A DNA stretch of 64,000 nt from Streptomyces griseoluteus (GTDB lineage Bacteria > Actinomycetota > Actinomycetes > Streptomycetales > Streptomycetaceae), in assembly GCF_004784465.1 (NCBI RefSeq), contig NZ_SRRU01000001.1, positions 62,001 to 126,000 of the forward strand, written 5' to 3'. Made by a program: the position numbers and the translations under genes. Shown here in pieces: positions 1 through 9,165 of the stretch. The notes beneath the pieces were generated by a model, which saw nothing but the letters and a program-made list of their open reading frames with translations, was not told where the DNA came from and made no database searches. Numbering within the stretch: position 1 is the first letter of the stretch; each line of letters starts with the position of its first letter.

Positions 1-429
1 GCGCCGGATCTCGGCCGGGTGCGGTACTGGAACGCGGGCGACCTCGCGGCGGGACCGTCCTCGGGGTCGTACCCGGTCAAGGGCATGCTGATCGTGCCGG
101 CGTCGACCGCGTGCGTCGCGGGGGTGGCCCTCGGCCTGTCCAAGGACCTGCTGCAGCGGGCGGCGAGCGTGACGCTGAAGGAGCGCAGGCCGCTGGTGGT
201 GGCGGTGCGCGAGACCCCGCTGAACGGGCAGACCCTGCGCCAGCTCGTCGCGCTGGACGACGCCGGGGCGAGCGTGGTTCCCGCCTCGCCGGCCTTCTAC
301 GCGGGCGCCACCCACATCCAGGACCTGGTGGACTTCGTCGCCGGCCGGGTGCTGGACGCGGCGGGCGTGCGGCACGGCCTGTACCGGCGCTGGAAGGGCG
401 AGCTGGGCGGCGGCGCGCGGGACGAGTAG
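1..429 (+). CDS. ubiX: UbiX-family flavin prenyltransferase (5' truncated)
   Basis: The gene enters from outside the window; the last 142 residues are visible. They carry the family pattern: a GMLIVPAS segment, an ALG helix, LLQRAASVTLKERRPLVV and the RETPL motif that binds the prenyl phosphate and flavin. UbiX makes prenylated FMN, the cofactor of UbiD-type decarboxylases. In futalosine-pathway organisms UbiX/UbiD homologues are thought to act late in menaquinone synthesis, and mqnE lies two genes downstream. The family role is known; the menaquinone role here is inferred from the neighbours. The C-terminus is complete and ends at a TAG. Confidence 0.9.
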   Translation, partial: APDLGRVRYWNAGDLAAGPSSGSYPVKGMLIVPASTACVAGVALGLSKDLLQRAASVTLKERRPLVVAVRETPLNGQTLRQLVALDDAGASVVPASPAFYAGATHIQDLVDFVAGRVLDAAGVRHGLYRRWKGELGGGARDE

Positions 430-496
430 GCGCGCAGGGCAAGTAGCGGTACCTCATATCTCTACGGCGAATTTCACACCGGAAGGCTTCGATCGC

Positions 497-952
497 ATGG
501 ACGCGGTGGACAGGCAGCTCATCCAGGCCCTGAGGGAGAACGGCCGGGCCTCGTACGCGGAGCTGGGGCGCCTCGTCGGCCTGTCGGGACCCAGCGTCAC
601 CGACCGCATCAACCGGCTGGAGGCGGCCGGGGTCATCACCGGTTACCGCGCCACGGTGGACGCGGCCTCGCTGGGCCTGGGTGTCACCGCGCTGATCGGC
701 ATCTCGCTGTCCGACGCCGCCGACCACGAGGACGTGGCCCGCAGGCTGAAGGACCTCACCGAGATCGAGGACTGCTGGTTCATCGCCGGTGACGACTCCT
801 TCATGCTCAAGGTCCGCTCCTCCGACGTGGACGGTCTGGAGAAGACGATCCGCCGGCTGAGCGGCACCAGGGGCGTCTCCCGTACCCGCACCACGATCGT
901 GCTCTCCACCAAGTGGGAGAACCGGGTCGGGGAGCTGCCCGAAGAGGTGTAG
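497..952 (+). CDS. Lrp/AsnC-family transcriptional regulator
   Basis: This 151-residue protein has the usual AsnC length and layout: an N-terminal winged helix-turn-helix (about residues 1-60, with AELGRLVGLSGPSVTDRINRL) and a C-terminal RAM ligand-binding domain (about 65-145, with a central GDDSFMLKV strand). GGAAGG lies about 10 bases before the ATG. It sits between ubiX and mqnE on the same strand, so it may sense a small molecule, often an amino acid, and act on the menaquinone genes around it. That target is inferred; no operator was recognised. Confidence 0.9.
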   Translation: MDAVDRQLIQALRENGRASYAELGRLVGLSGPSVTDRINRLEAAGVITGYRATVDAASLGLGVTALIGISLSDAADHEDVARRLKDLTEIEDCWFIAGDDSFMLKVRSSDVDGLEKTIRRLSGTRGVSRTRTTIVLSTKWENRVGELPEEV

Positions 953-1014
953 CCGCGGGGGAACGCGGGTGCGGGGGAGTACGGTTGGGCAGGTTGTCGT
1001 GGAAAGGTGTTGGT

Positions 1015-2178
1015 ATGGACGTCGGACTCAAGCGCGAGCTGGAGGACAAGGTCCGCTCCGGTGAGCGGCTGACCCGTGAGGACGGCATCGCGCTCTACGA
1101 GTCGGACGACCTGGCGTGGCTCGGCGGCCTCGCCCACGAGGTGCGCACGCGCAAGAACGGCGACGTGGTCCACTTCAACGTCAACCGTCACCTCAACATG
1201 ACCAACGTGTGCACGGCGTCCTGCGCCTACTGCTCGTTCCAGCGCAAGCCAGGCGAGAAGGACGCGTACACGATGCGCATCGAGGAGGCCGTGAAGCTGG
1301 CCAAGGCGATGGAGTCGGAGAACCTGACCGAGCTGCACATCGTCAACGGCCTGCACCCGAACCTGCCGTGGCGCTACTACCCGCGCTCGCTGAGGGAACT
1401 GAAGGCCGCGCTGCCGCACGTCTCGCTGAAGGCGTTCACGGCCACCGAGATCCACCACTTCGAGACGATCTCCGGGCTGAGCGCGAGCGAGATCCTGGAC
1501 GAACTCATCGACGCCGGGCTGGAGTCGCTGACCGGCGGCGGCGCCGAGATCTTCGACTGGGAGGTCCGCCGGCACATCGTGGACCACCGCACGCACTGGG
1601 AGGACTGGTCCCGTATCCACCGCCTGGCGCACGAGAAGGGTCTGAAGACCCCGTGCACCATGCTGTACGGGCACATCGAGGAGCCCCGGCACCGGGTGGA
1701 CCACGTGCTGCGGCTGCGCGAACTCCAGGACGAGACCGGCGGTTTCCAGGTCTTCATCCCGCTGCGCTACCAGCACGACTTCGTGGACATGAAGGACGGC
1801 AAGGTCCGCAACCGCCTCCAGGCGCGCACCCAGATGGCGACCGGCGCGGAGGCGCTGAAGACGTTCGCCGTCTCCCGGCTGCTGTTCGACAACGTGCCGC
1901 ACGTGAAGGTGTTCTGGGTGATGCACGGCGTGCAGACCGCCCAGCTCGCCCTCCAGCACGGCGCGGACGACATGGACGGCTCGGTCGTCGAGTACAAGAT
2001 CACGCACGACGCGGACAACTACGGCACGCCGAACAAGCTGACCCGCGAGGACCTGCTCGACCTGATCCGCGACGCGGGCTTCCGCCCGGTGGAGCGCAAC
2101 ACCCGGTACGAGATCATCCGCGAGTACGAGGGGCCGGACCCGCTGCGCCGGGAGACCCCGCAGGCGATGCGCGTCTGA
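1015..2178 (+). CDS. mqnE: Aminodeoxyfutalosine synthase MqnE (radical SAM)
   Basis: MqnE joins SAM to the enolpyruvyl ether of 3-carboxyvinyloxybenzoate to give aminodeoxyfutalosine, an early committed step of the futalosine route to menaquinone. The 387-residue protein has the radical SAM cysteines C66, C70 and C73 (NVCTASCAYCSF), the family GGAEIFDWEVR segment and the C-terminal RNTRYE stretch. Length fits the family. The ATG at 1015 is chosen because GGAAAGG lies 8 bases upstream; an open frame continues to 913 but has no such site. The same window carries mqnA, mqnC and menG, which supports the assignment over other radical SAM enzymes. Confidence 0.95.
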   Translation: MDVGLKRELEDKVRSGERLTREDGIALYESDDLAWLGGLAHEVRTRKNGDVVHFNVNRHLNMTNVCTASCAYCSFQRKPGEKDAYTMRIEEAVKLAKAMESENLTELHIVNGLHPNLPWRYYPRSLRELKAALPHVSLKAFTATEIHHFETISGLSASEILDELIDAGLESLTGGGAEIFDWEVRRHIVDHRTHWEDWSRIHRLAHEKGLKTPCTMLYGHIEEPRHRVDHVLRLRELQDETGGFQVFIPLRYQHDFVDMKDGKVRNRLQARTQMATGAEALKTFAVSRLLFDNVPHVKVFWVMHGVQTAQLALQHGADDMDGSVVEYKITHDADNYGTPNKLTREDLLDLIRDAGFRPVERNTRYEIIREYEGPDPLRRETPQAMRV

Positions 2179-2193
2179 CGTCACGGACGCTGG

Positions 2194-2230
2194 TTGAGCC
2201 GGGGCCGAGGTAATGACTACCTTGGCCCCG
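2194..2230 (+). promoter_or_regulatory. Predicted promoter giving a leaderless GTG start
   Basis: TTGAGC (2194-2199) and TACCTT (2218-2223) are separated by 18 bases, and the GTG of the acetyltransferase begins 7 bases after the -10 box. This predicts transcription starting at the start codon itself, which is common in Streptomyces. No ribosome binding site is correctly placed for that GTG, which agrees. Inference from sequence only. Confidence 0.5.
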
Positions 2231-2754
2231 TGTCTCTTACCTTCACCCTGGACCCCGCCGTCACCTCCGAGCTGCGCGACGGCCTGCTCGACCTGTGGGC
2301 GGACGTCACCAACGCGGGCGGCGCCGTCGGCTTCGTGGCGCCCGCCACCGTCGAGGACATACGTCCCGAGCTGGTCCGCTCACTGGCGCGGCTCGCCCAG
2401 GGGCACAGCAGGCTGCTGGTCGGGCACGACGAGGAGGGGCGGGTCGCCGCGACCGCGTTCCTCACCTTCAACACCCACCGGCTGATGGGCCACTGGCTCT
2501 GGCTGTACACGGTGATGGTCCACCCCAAGCACCAGGGTCTCGGGTACGGCCGCGACCTGCTGGCGGCCGCCGCCGACGCCGCGCGCGGGATCGACGGCAT
2601 CGAGGCGATACGGCTGGGCTGCCGGGGCGGCCTGGGCCTGGAGCGCTTCTACGCCTCCTGCGGCTACCGCGAGGTGGGCCGGGTGCCGGACGCCATCCGG
2701 GTCGCGCCCGGCGAGTACCGCGACGACGTCACCATGCTGCTGACCCTGCGCTGA
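2230..2754 (+). CDS. GNAT-family N-acetyltransferase
   Basis: A 174-residue single-domain acetyltransferase of the GNAT fold. The acetyl-CoA pyrophosphate loop is visible as HQGLGYGRDLL (about residues 100-110), and the later GLERFYASCGYREVG strand-helix is typical of the family. The substrate cannot be read. The GTG at 2230 is preferred because a promoter-like element places the transcript start on it; a TTG at 2194 would add 12 residues. The gene follows mqnE after a short gap but probably has its own promoter. Confidence 0.82.
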   Translation: MSLTFTLDPAVTSELRDGLLDLWADVTNAGGAVGFVAPATVEDIRPELVRSLARLAQGHSRLLVGHDEEGRVAATAFLTFNTHRLMGHWLWLYTVMVHPKHQGLGYGRDLLAAAADAARGIDGIEAIRLGCRGGLGLERFYASCGYREVGRVPDAIRVAPGEYRDDVTMLLTLR

Positions 2755-2848
2755 GCCCGCCCACCCCCTGCCAAGATCGGGTAGAGGGCGTGCTTCACTG
2801 GACGGTGCACGCCTTTGGGGCCGAAACGACACGGAAGAGTGGATTGAG

Positions 2849-3136
2849 ATGCTCCGCTACACGCTGATGCGCCTCGGCGTCTTCGCCGGCTGCCTCGTGG
2901 TCGCCTGGGGAGCCGTCTACTCCGGGATCTTCCCGCGCGGGTTCGGCGCCTCCAACCTCTTCTGGATCGTGCTGCTCGCCATGATCCTCTCGGCGCCCAT
3001 CAGCTGGGTGGTGCTGCGCAAGGAGCGCGAGCGGGCCTCGGTCCAGGTGGCCGGCCGGGTGGAGCGGATGAAGGCCAACCTGGACGCCAACCGCAACCAG
3101 GAGGACGCGGCCGAGACGGCCGGCCGGGCTTCCTGA
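2849..3136 (+). CDS. DUF4229 small membrane protein
   Basis: This 95-residue protein has two hydrophobic segments (about residues 8-26 and 35-57), then a basic RKERER stretch and a charged C-terminal tail (VERMKANLDANRNQEDA). That is the layout of the actinobacterial DUF4229 family, whose function is not known. The helices place it in the cytoplasmic membrane with the tail probably in the cytoplasm. The stop codon lies inside the first copy of a 19-base tandem duplication, so the exact C-terminus may differ between strains. Confidence 0.75.
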   Translation: MLRYTLMRLGVFAGCLVVAWGAVYSGIFPRGFGASNLFWIVLLAMILSAPISWVVLRKERERASVQVAGRVERMKANLDANRNQEDAAETAGRAS

Positions 3137-3164
3137 CTCCGGCCGGGCTTCCTGACTCCGGCCG
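3121..3164. repeat. 19-base tandem duplication over a stop codon
   Basis: The unit CGGCCGGGCTTCCTGACTC occurs at 3121-3139 and again at 3140-3158, followed by a partial third copy, CGGCCG. The stop codon of the DUF4229 gene (3134-3136) lies in the first copy, so the second copy is untranslated. It looks like a recent replication-slippage product. Confidence 0.9.
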
Positions 3165-3379
3165 AGAAGCGGAACATCCCTCACCGAAACTCCGGGACTG
3201 CACACATCCGGTGCCGGACCACCGCCCGATGCGCACAGGGTCACCACAGGTGCCTCGTACGATCGCCAGCCTGACGGCGGCGCACCGGTGCGACGGACGG
3301 CCGCCCTGAACGCCCCGGTGCGCGGGGCGCGTATGTCATGCAGCAAGCAGTACGCCGCTGCACGTCCCAGGAGTCGCCC

Positions 3380-5344
3380 GTGACCGCCCCGTACCCCAAC
3401 GCCCCCGTCTCACCCGCCCCGCACGTCTCGGCGCTCGACTACGACGGCCGCCCGGTGCTGGTGGAACCGGAGATCCGGCGCCTGGACGGGGCCGTCCGGG
3501 AAGTGGCGGTGCCCCCCTTCGCGCCCCCGGTCACCCACGGCTCGCTGGCCGACCTGCCCTTCGACAACGCCGAGGCCGCGCCCGGCGCGGTGGTGCTCAG
3601 CCGGAAGAACGCCTCCGGCGAGTGGGAGGACGTGACGGCCGGGCAGTTCGCCGCCGAGGTGCTGGCGGTGGCGCGCGGGCTGGTCTCGGAGGGGCTGATG
3701 CCGGGCGAGCGGATCGCCGTCATGGCCCGCACCCGGTACGAGTGGACCCTGCTGGACTTCGCCGCCTGGGCGGCCGGCCTGGTCACCGTGCCCGTCTACC
3801 CGACCTCCTCGGTCTACCAGACCCGCTGGATACTCCAGGACTCCGGCGCCGTCGCCCTGATCACCGAGACCACCGCCCAGGGCGCCGCCATCGCGCCCGA
3901 ACTGGCCCGACTCCCCGGCCTGCGGCACGTCTGGGTCATCGACGAGGGCCACGTGGAGCTGCTCGCCGAGGCGGGCACGGGCACACCGGACGGTGAGCTC
4001 GCCGTACGCCGGGGCATGCTGGGCCCCGACACGCTCGCCACCCTGATCTACACCTCGGGCACCACCGGCCGCCCCAAGGGCTGCGCCCTCTCGCACGGCA
4101 ACTTCTTCGCCGAGGTCGACAACGCCATCGAACTCCTGCACCCGGTGTTCAAGGTGACGACCGGTGAGGAGGCGTCGGTGCTGCTGTTCCTGCCGATGTC
4201 CCACGTCTTCGGCCGCATGGTCGCCATCGCCTGCGTCCGGGCCCGCGTGCGCCTCGGCCACGCGCCCAGCCTCAAGCCCGAGCATCTGCTGCCGGACCTG
4301 GCCGCGTTCCGGCCGACCTGTCTGCTGACCATCCCGTACATGCTGGAGAAGGTGTACAACACCGCCCGCGCGAAGGCCGAGTCGAGCGGCAAGGCCGCCG
4401 CCTTCGACCGCGCCGCCGCCACCGCCGTGCGCTACGGCGAGGCGCTGGAGGCCCGCCGGGCCGGCACCGGCAACGGCCCCAACGCGGCCCTGAAGGCCAG
4501 CCGTTCCTTCTACGACCCGCTCGCCTACCGCAAGCTGCGCGCCGCAATGGGCGGCAAGGTCCGCTACGCCATCTGCGGCGGCTCCCCCCTCGGCCGCCGG
4601 CTGGCCGCCTTCTTCGCGGGCGCCGGCATCGAGATCTTCGAGGGGTACGGCCTCACCGAGTCCACCGCCGCCGCCACGGTCACTCCGCCGCTGCGGCCCC
4701 GCCTCGGCACCGTCGGCTGGCCGCTGCCCGGCACCCGGGTCCGGATCGCTGCCGACGGTGAGATCCTGATCTCCGGCGACCATGTGCTGCGCGGCTACTG
4801 GGACCAGCAGGCGGGCGGTGTCGTCCCCGCGACCCGCGACGGCTGGCTGGCCACCGGCGACCTCGGCGAGCTGGACGACGACGGCTACCTCACCATCACC
4901 GGCCGCAAGAAGGAGCTGCTGATCACGGCGGGCGGCAAGTCGGTCGCCCCGGCCCCGCTGGAGAACTGGCTGCGCCAGCACCCCCTGATCTCCCACTGCC
5001 TCCTCGTCGGCGACGGCCGCCCCTACATCGGCGCCCTCATCACCCTGGACCCGGACGGCATCCACCACTGGCGCCAGGTGAACGGCAAGCACCCGGTACC
5101 GCCGGAACTCCTCGTCGGCGACCCCGACCTGAACGCCGCGCTGTGGGACGCGATCGAGCAGGCCAACCAGCTCGTCTCCCGCCCTGAGTCCATCCGCCGC
5201 TTCACCGTCCTTGCCGGCGACTTCACCGAGCACAACGGCCACCTCACCCCCTCCATGAAGCTCCGCCGCGCCCGCATCCTGCGGGACTTCGCGGACGCGG
5301 TGGAGGGGCTGTACGAGGGCTCGGGTCAGGTCACCGGGCCCTAG
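3380..5344 (+). CDS. Long-chain acyl-CoA synthetase (AMP-forming)
   Basis: This 654-residue adenylate-forming enzyme activates a fatty acid with ATP and CoA. Visible motifs are the P-loop-like LIYTSGTTGRPKG (about residue 231), the A5 motif GYGLTES (about 425), the ATGDLGELDDDGY segment with the ribose-binding Asp (about 500), and GRKKELLITAGGKSVAP before the mobile C-terminal domain. Size and motif order fit the FadD15-like long-chain class common in actinobacteria. The GTG at 3380 follows CAGGAG at 3368-3373. Its 3' end overlaps the convergent methyltransferase gene by 14 bases. Chain-length preference cannot be read. Confidence 0.9.
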   Translation: MTAPYPNAPVSPAPHVSALDYDGRPVLVEPEIRRLDGAVREVAVPPFAPPVTHGSLADLPFDNAEAAPGAVVLSRKNASGEWEDVTAGQFAAEVLAVARGLVSEGLMPGERIAVMARTRYEWTLLDFAAWAAGLVTVPVYPTSSVYQTRWILQDSGAVALITETTAQGAAIAPELARLPGLRHVWVIDEGHVELLAEAGTGTPDGELAVRRGMLGPDTLATLIYTSGTTGRPKGCALSHGNFFAEVDNAIELLHPVFKVTTGEEASVLLFLPMSHVFGRMVAIACVRARVRLGHAPSLKPEHLLPDLAAFRPTCLLTIPYMLEKVYNTARAKAESSGKAAAFDRAAATAVRYGEALEARRAGTGNGPNAALKASRSFYDPLAYRKLRAAMGGKVRYAICGGSPLGRRLAAFFAGAGIEIFEGYGLTESTAAATVTPPLRPRLGTVGWPLPGTRVRIAADGEILISGDHVLRGYWDQQAGGVVPATRDGWLATGDLGELDDDGYLTITGRKKELLITAGGKSVAPAPLENWLRQHPLISHCLLVGDGRPYIGALITLDPDGIHHWRQVNGKHPVPPELLVGDPDLNAALWDAIEQANQLVSRPESIRRFTVLAGDFTEHNGHLTPSMKLRRARILRDFADAVEGLYEGSGQVTGP

Positions 5345-5993
5345 AGTCCACTTGGGCCAGCAGGTACGCCTGTGGGACGGGTTCCGTGGGGCCCGGCGCG
5401 CGGACCGTGCGGGAGGTGAGGGCGAACCCAGCCTCCTCCAGCAGCGCGACCATGCGCTCCGGGTCGCGGCGGAGGAAGTCCAGGCTGACCGGGTGGCCCC
5501 AGGGCCGGTCGTGGCGCCGGGGTTCCTCGCCCGCCTGGAAGGCCAGCAGCAGATGTCCGCCCGGCGCCAGCACGCGGCGGAACTCGGCGAACAGCGCGGG
5601 CAGTCGCTCCACCGGGGTGTGGATGCTGGAGTACCAGGACACGACACCGGCCAGCTTCCCGTCCGGGAGGTCCAGCTCCAGCATGGAGCCCTGCTCGAAG
5701 CGCAGGCCGGGGTTCTCGCGGCGGGCGACCGCCAGCATGGCGGGGGAGAGGTCGAGCCCGAACACGTCGAGTCCCTCGGCGGCGAGGAACCCGGTGACCC
5801 GGCCCGGCCCGCACCCCAGGTCGGCCACCGCCGCGCCCGCCCCCACCAGCTCCGCGAACACCTTCAGCAGGGCCCGGTCGAAGGGCTGGGCGAGATGCGC
5901 CCGGCGGAAATGATCGGAGTAGTCCTCGGCGATCGCGTCGTAGAACGTCCGGGTCGCGGCAAGGAAGTCGGGGGAGGCGGGGGAGTCGGTCAT
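5331..5993 (-). CDS. Class I SAM-dependent methyltransferase
   Basis: The 220-residue protein has the Rossmann-type SAM site: motif I VADLGCGPGRVTGFL (about residues 55-69), the acidic residue after strand 2 (VFGLDLSPAMLAVA), and LRFEQGSMLELDLPDG before motif IV. It matches the small-molecule methyltransferase type 11/25 group. The substrate is unknown. The ATG at 5993 is the first start that gives a normal N-terminus; the frame stays open to 6110 without a good ribosome site. It converges on the acyl-CoA ligase with overlapping 3' ends. Confidence 0.85.
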   Translation of the reverse strand: MTDSPASPDFLAATRTFYDAIAEDYSDHFRRAHLAQPFDRALLKVFAELVGAGAAVADLGCGPGRVTGFLAAEGLDVFGLDLSPAMLAVARRENPGLRFEQGSMLELDLPDGKLAGVVSWYSSIHTPVERLPALFAEFRRVLAPGGHLLLAFQAGEEPRRHDRPWGHPVSLDFLRRDPERMVALLEEAGFALTSRTVRAPGPTEPVPQAYLLAQVDSRAR

Positions 5994-6137
5994 GGGCAGC
6001 GACCCTAGGGGTTCCGGCGACTTCCCCGCGGCCGTTCGGGTGAGAACTCCGGGACCGGAATGCCCCCGGTGATCAATGCACGGCGGGCGGGACGCGGAAT
6101 TCGCCCGCAATTCATCGGAACGTCACGAGGAAAAGGC

Positions 6138-6170
6138 AGGAGCCCCGTCGCCGGAAGGCGTGGGGCTCCT
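6138..6170 (-). terminator. Rho-independent terminator of the cold-shock gene
   Basis: AGGAGCCCC (6138-6146) pairs perfectly with GGGGCTCCT (6162-6170), with an inner CGCC-GGAA-GGCG hairpin at 6149-6160. Read on the minus strand the stem is followed by a short TTTTCC run. It lies 36 bases past the cold-shock stop codon, so it should end that transcript. Confidence 0.8.
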
Positions 6171-6206
6171 TGGGTACTGCACTCAGGTTCTGCGATCAGG
6201 CAGTGA

Positions 6207-6410
6207 TCAGACGGGGGTGACGTTCTCCGCCTGCGGACCCTTCGGGCCCTGGGTCACGTCGAAGTTCACCTGCTGGTTCTCCTCGAGGGAGCGGAAGCCG
6301 GTGGCGTTGATCGCGGAGTAGTGAACGAAGACGTCGGGGCCGCCGCCCTCCTGGGCGATGAAGCCAAAGCCCTTTTCGGCGTTGAACCACTTAACGGTTC
6401 CGGTAGCCAT
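6207..6410 (-). CDS. Cold-shock domain protein (CspA family)
   Basis: A 67-residue single OB-fold protein of exactly the family length. Both RNA-binding motifs are intact: RNP1 KGFGFIAQ (about residues 14-21) and RNP2 VFVHYSAI (about 27-34). Such proteins bind single-stranded RNA or DNA, melt mRNA structure and are often abundant; some are induced by cold. A GGAG-type site (CAAGGAGG on the minus strand) lies just upstream of the ATG. The promoter-like element at 6566-6593 implies a 5' leader of about 150 bases, like the long thermosensing leaders of cspA genes. Confidence 0.95.
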   Translation of the reverse strand: MATGTVKWFNAEKGFGFIAQEGGGPDVFVHYSAINATGFRSLEENQQVNFDVTQGPKGPQAENVTPV

Positions 6411-6565
6411 AAGCCCTCCTTGGGCCCAAAAGGGTTGCCCTGCTCCAGAACCTGCAAGTGCGAACGGTGCTGCACGACTGCATTCATCTGAAAACGACGA
6501 GAGCCCGCGGTCACATGCTCCGCAGGCTCTGTACTGCAAGGGAAACCAAACTGCAACTTGCGGCG

Positions 6566-6593
6566 AGCCTAGCACGCGGGCACCGGAAAGCAA
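6566..6593 (-). promoter_or_regulatory. Predicted promoter of the cold-shock gene
   Basis: On the minus strand TTGCTT (6593-6588) and TAGGCT (6571-6566) are separated by 16 bases. The start site would lie near 6559, giving an untranslated leader of about 150 bases before the ATG at 6410. The -10 matches the Streptomyces housekeeping consensus well; the -35 is moderate. Confidence 0.5.
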
Positions 6594-6683
6594 TAGAGGT
6601 CAAGATCACGTCACCCGAATGTTTGAACCGGCTGCCCGGAGCGCACACGACGGGCCGGTCGGAGCCTCGTATCGCAAGGGGTC

Positions 6684-7544
<861 letters not shown>

Positions 7545-7599
7545 TCACTACGCTGCGAGGGCGCGGCTTTACGGGGGAGCCCGCGGGGGAGGGGTCGCC

Positions 7600-9165
7600 A
7601 TGCAGCCGCTCGGAGCGGACGAACCGGCCGCCGTCGGCCCGTACCGGCTGCTGGGCCGGCTCGGCTCCGGCGGCATGGGCCGCGTCTACCTGGGCCGCAG
7701 CGCGGGCGGCCGGACGGTCGCCGTGAAGATCGTCCACCCGCAGTACGCGCTGGACGAGGAGTTCCGGGCGCGCTTCCGCCGCGAGGTGGCGGCCGCGCGC
7801 CGGGTGGGCGGCGCCTGGACCGCGCCGGTGCTCGACGCCGACCCGGACGCGCCCGTCCCCTGGGCCGCCACGGCGTACGCGGCGGGTCCCTCCCTCGCCC
7901 GGGCCGTCACCGCCCACGGCCCGCTGCCCGCCCCCACCGTGCGGGCGCTGGGCGCCGGCCTCGCCGAGGCGCTGGCCACCGTGCACGCGCTGGACCTAGT
8001 CCACCGGGACGTGAAGCCGTCCAACGTGCTGCTCACCCTGGACGGTCCGCTGCTGATCGACTTCGGCATCGCCCGCGCCACCACCGGCACCGCCTCCCTC
8101 ACCGCGACCGGCGCCTCGGTGGGCTCACCCGGCTACATGGCCCCCGAACAGATCCTGGGCGGCCGGGTCACCGGCGCGGCGGACGTCTTCTCCCTGGGCG
8201 CGGTCCTCGCCTACGCGGCGACCGGCACCCCGCCCTTCCCCGGCGACTCCTCGGCCGCCCTGCTCTACAAGGTGGTTCACGAGGAACCGGAACTCGGCTC
8301 GCTGGACGGTGAGTTGCGTGAGATCGCCGCCGCCTGCCTGGCCAAGGACCCCGCCGGCCGTCCCGCACCCGCCACCCTCGCCCGGCGCCTGGCCCCGCAG
8401 GGCGCCGCCGCCCTGATCACCGGCGGCTGGCTCCCCGGTCCCCTCGTCGAGCAGGTCAGCCGGAGCGCGGTGCAGATCCTCAACCTGGAGGCGTCCGCCG
8501 ACGCGCCCTCGGGCCCGGTGGACTTCAGCAGCCCGGCGGTGCCGGGGGAGTTCGGCCCGGCCCCGGTGATGACCCCGGCTCCTGAGACGGCGCCCGGCAA
8601 GGTGAGCGTCAGCCTGGCGGCGACCTCGGCACCGGGGGAGCGGGGACGCGGGCGCCGGATGAGCTGCACGGTGGCCCTCGCGGTGGCGGGCGCCCTGGCG
8701 GCGGTCTCCCTGGGCGTCACGACCTGGCTGCGCCCCGGCTCCGGCGACGGCGACGACACGGCGGGCAGCGCCCCGGCCCACTCCGCCCCAGCCGACCGCG
8801 CCGGCGCGATCCCGGCCCGCTACCTGGGCACCTGGGAGGGCAGGGCAACCGCCCTGGACGGCGCCCTGCCCATGGGCACCTTCCGCGTCACGGTCCACCA
8901 GGCGACGCCGGGCAAGGAGCTGGGCAACCTCCGCCAGACGGACCAACTGGGCGGAACCTGCGTGGACATCCTGACCCTGAAGCAGGCCGACTCCACCCGT
9001 CTGCTGGCCACGTCCACCGGCGCCAGGACCAACCACAAGGGCTGCGACCCCGCCCCGCACGAGATCCGCCTGACCCCCACCGGCGACGACCTCACCTACA
9101 CCTCCACCGCCGCGGCGGAGGGCAACCCCGAGGCCCGCCTGTCCAAGGTGGCCCCCGATGACTGA
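7600..9165 (+). CDS. Membrane Ser/Thr protein kinase with external C-terminal domain
   Basis: The 521-residue protein is a Hanks-type kinase. Its catalytic domain (about residues 15-270) is intact: glycine loop LGSGGMGRVYLG, ATP lysine K43 (VAVKIVH), catalytic loop HRDVKPSN (D137), DFG, and SPGYMAPEQ. A linker rich in Pro/Ala precedes one membrane helix (about 356-378). The outer part (about 405-521) begins ARYLGTWEG and has two cysteines that could form a disulfide; it is not PASTA and may be the sensor. The ATG at 7600 gives a normal N-terminus. Its 3' end overlaps the prepilin peptidase gene by 8 bases, implying joint expression. The signal and targets are unknown. Confidence 0.92.
   Translation: MQPLGADEPAAVGPYRLLGRLGSGGMGRVYLGRSAGGRTVAVKIVHPQYALDEEFRARFRREVAAARRVGGAWTAPVLDADPDAPVPWAATAYAAGPSLARAVTAHGPLPAPTVRALGAGLAEALATVHALDLVHRDVKPSNVLLTLDGPLLIDFGIARATTGTASLTATGASVGSPGYMAPEQILGGRVTGAADVFSLGAVLAYAATGTPPFPGDSSAALLYKVVHEEPELGSLDGELREIAAACLAKDPAGRPAPATLARRLAPQGAAALITGGWLPGPLVEQVSRSAVQILNLEASADAPSGPVDFSSPAVPGEFGPAPVMTPAPETAPGKVSVSLAATSAPGERGRGRRMSCTVALAVAGALAAVSLGVTTWLRPGSGDGDDTAGSAPAHSAPADRAGAIPARYLGTWEGRATALDGALPMGTFRVTVHQATPGKELGNLRQTDQLGGTCVDILTLKQADSTRLLATSTGARTNHKGCDPAPHEIRLTPTGDDLTYTSTAAAEGNPEARLSKVAPDD

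Noticed and set aside
643..2184. Long open frame on the minus strand opposite mqnE
   Set aside because: It lies opposite a clear radical SAM gene; composition is typical of antisense frames in GC-rich DNA and no domain was seen.
3410..5647. 745-codon minus-strand frame opposite the acyl-CoA ligase
   Set aside because: Wholly antisense to a well-supported gene, with no recognisable motif.
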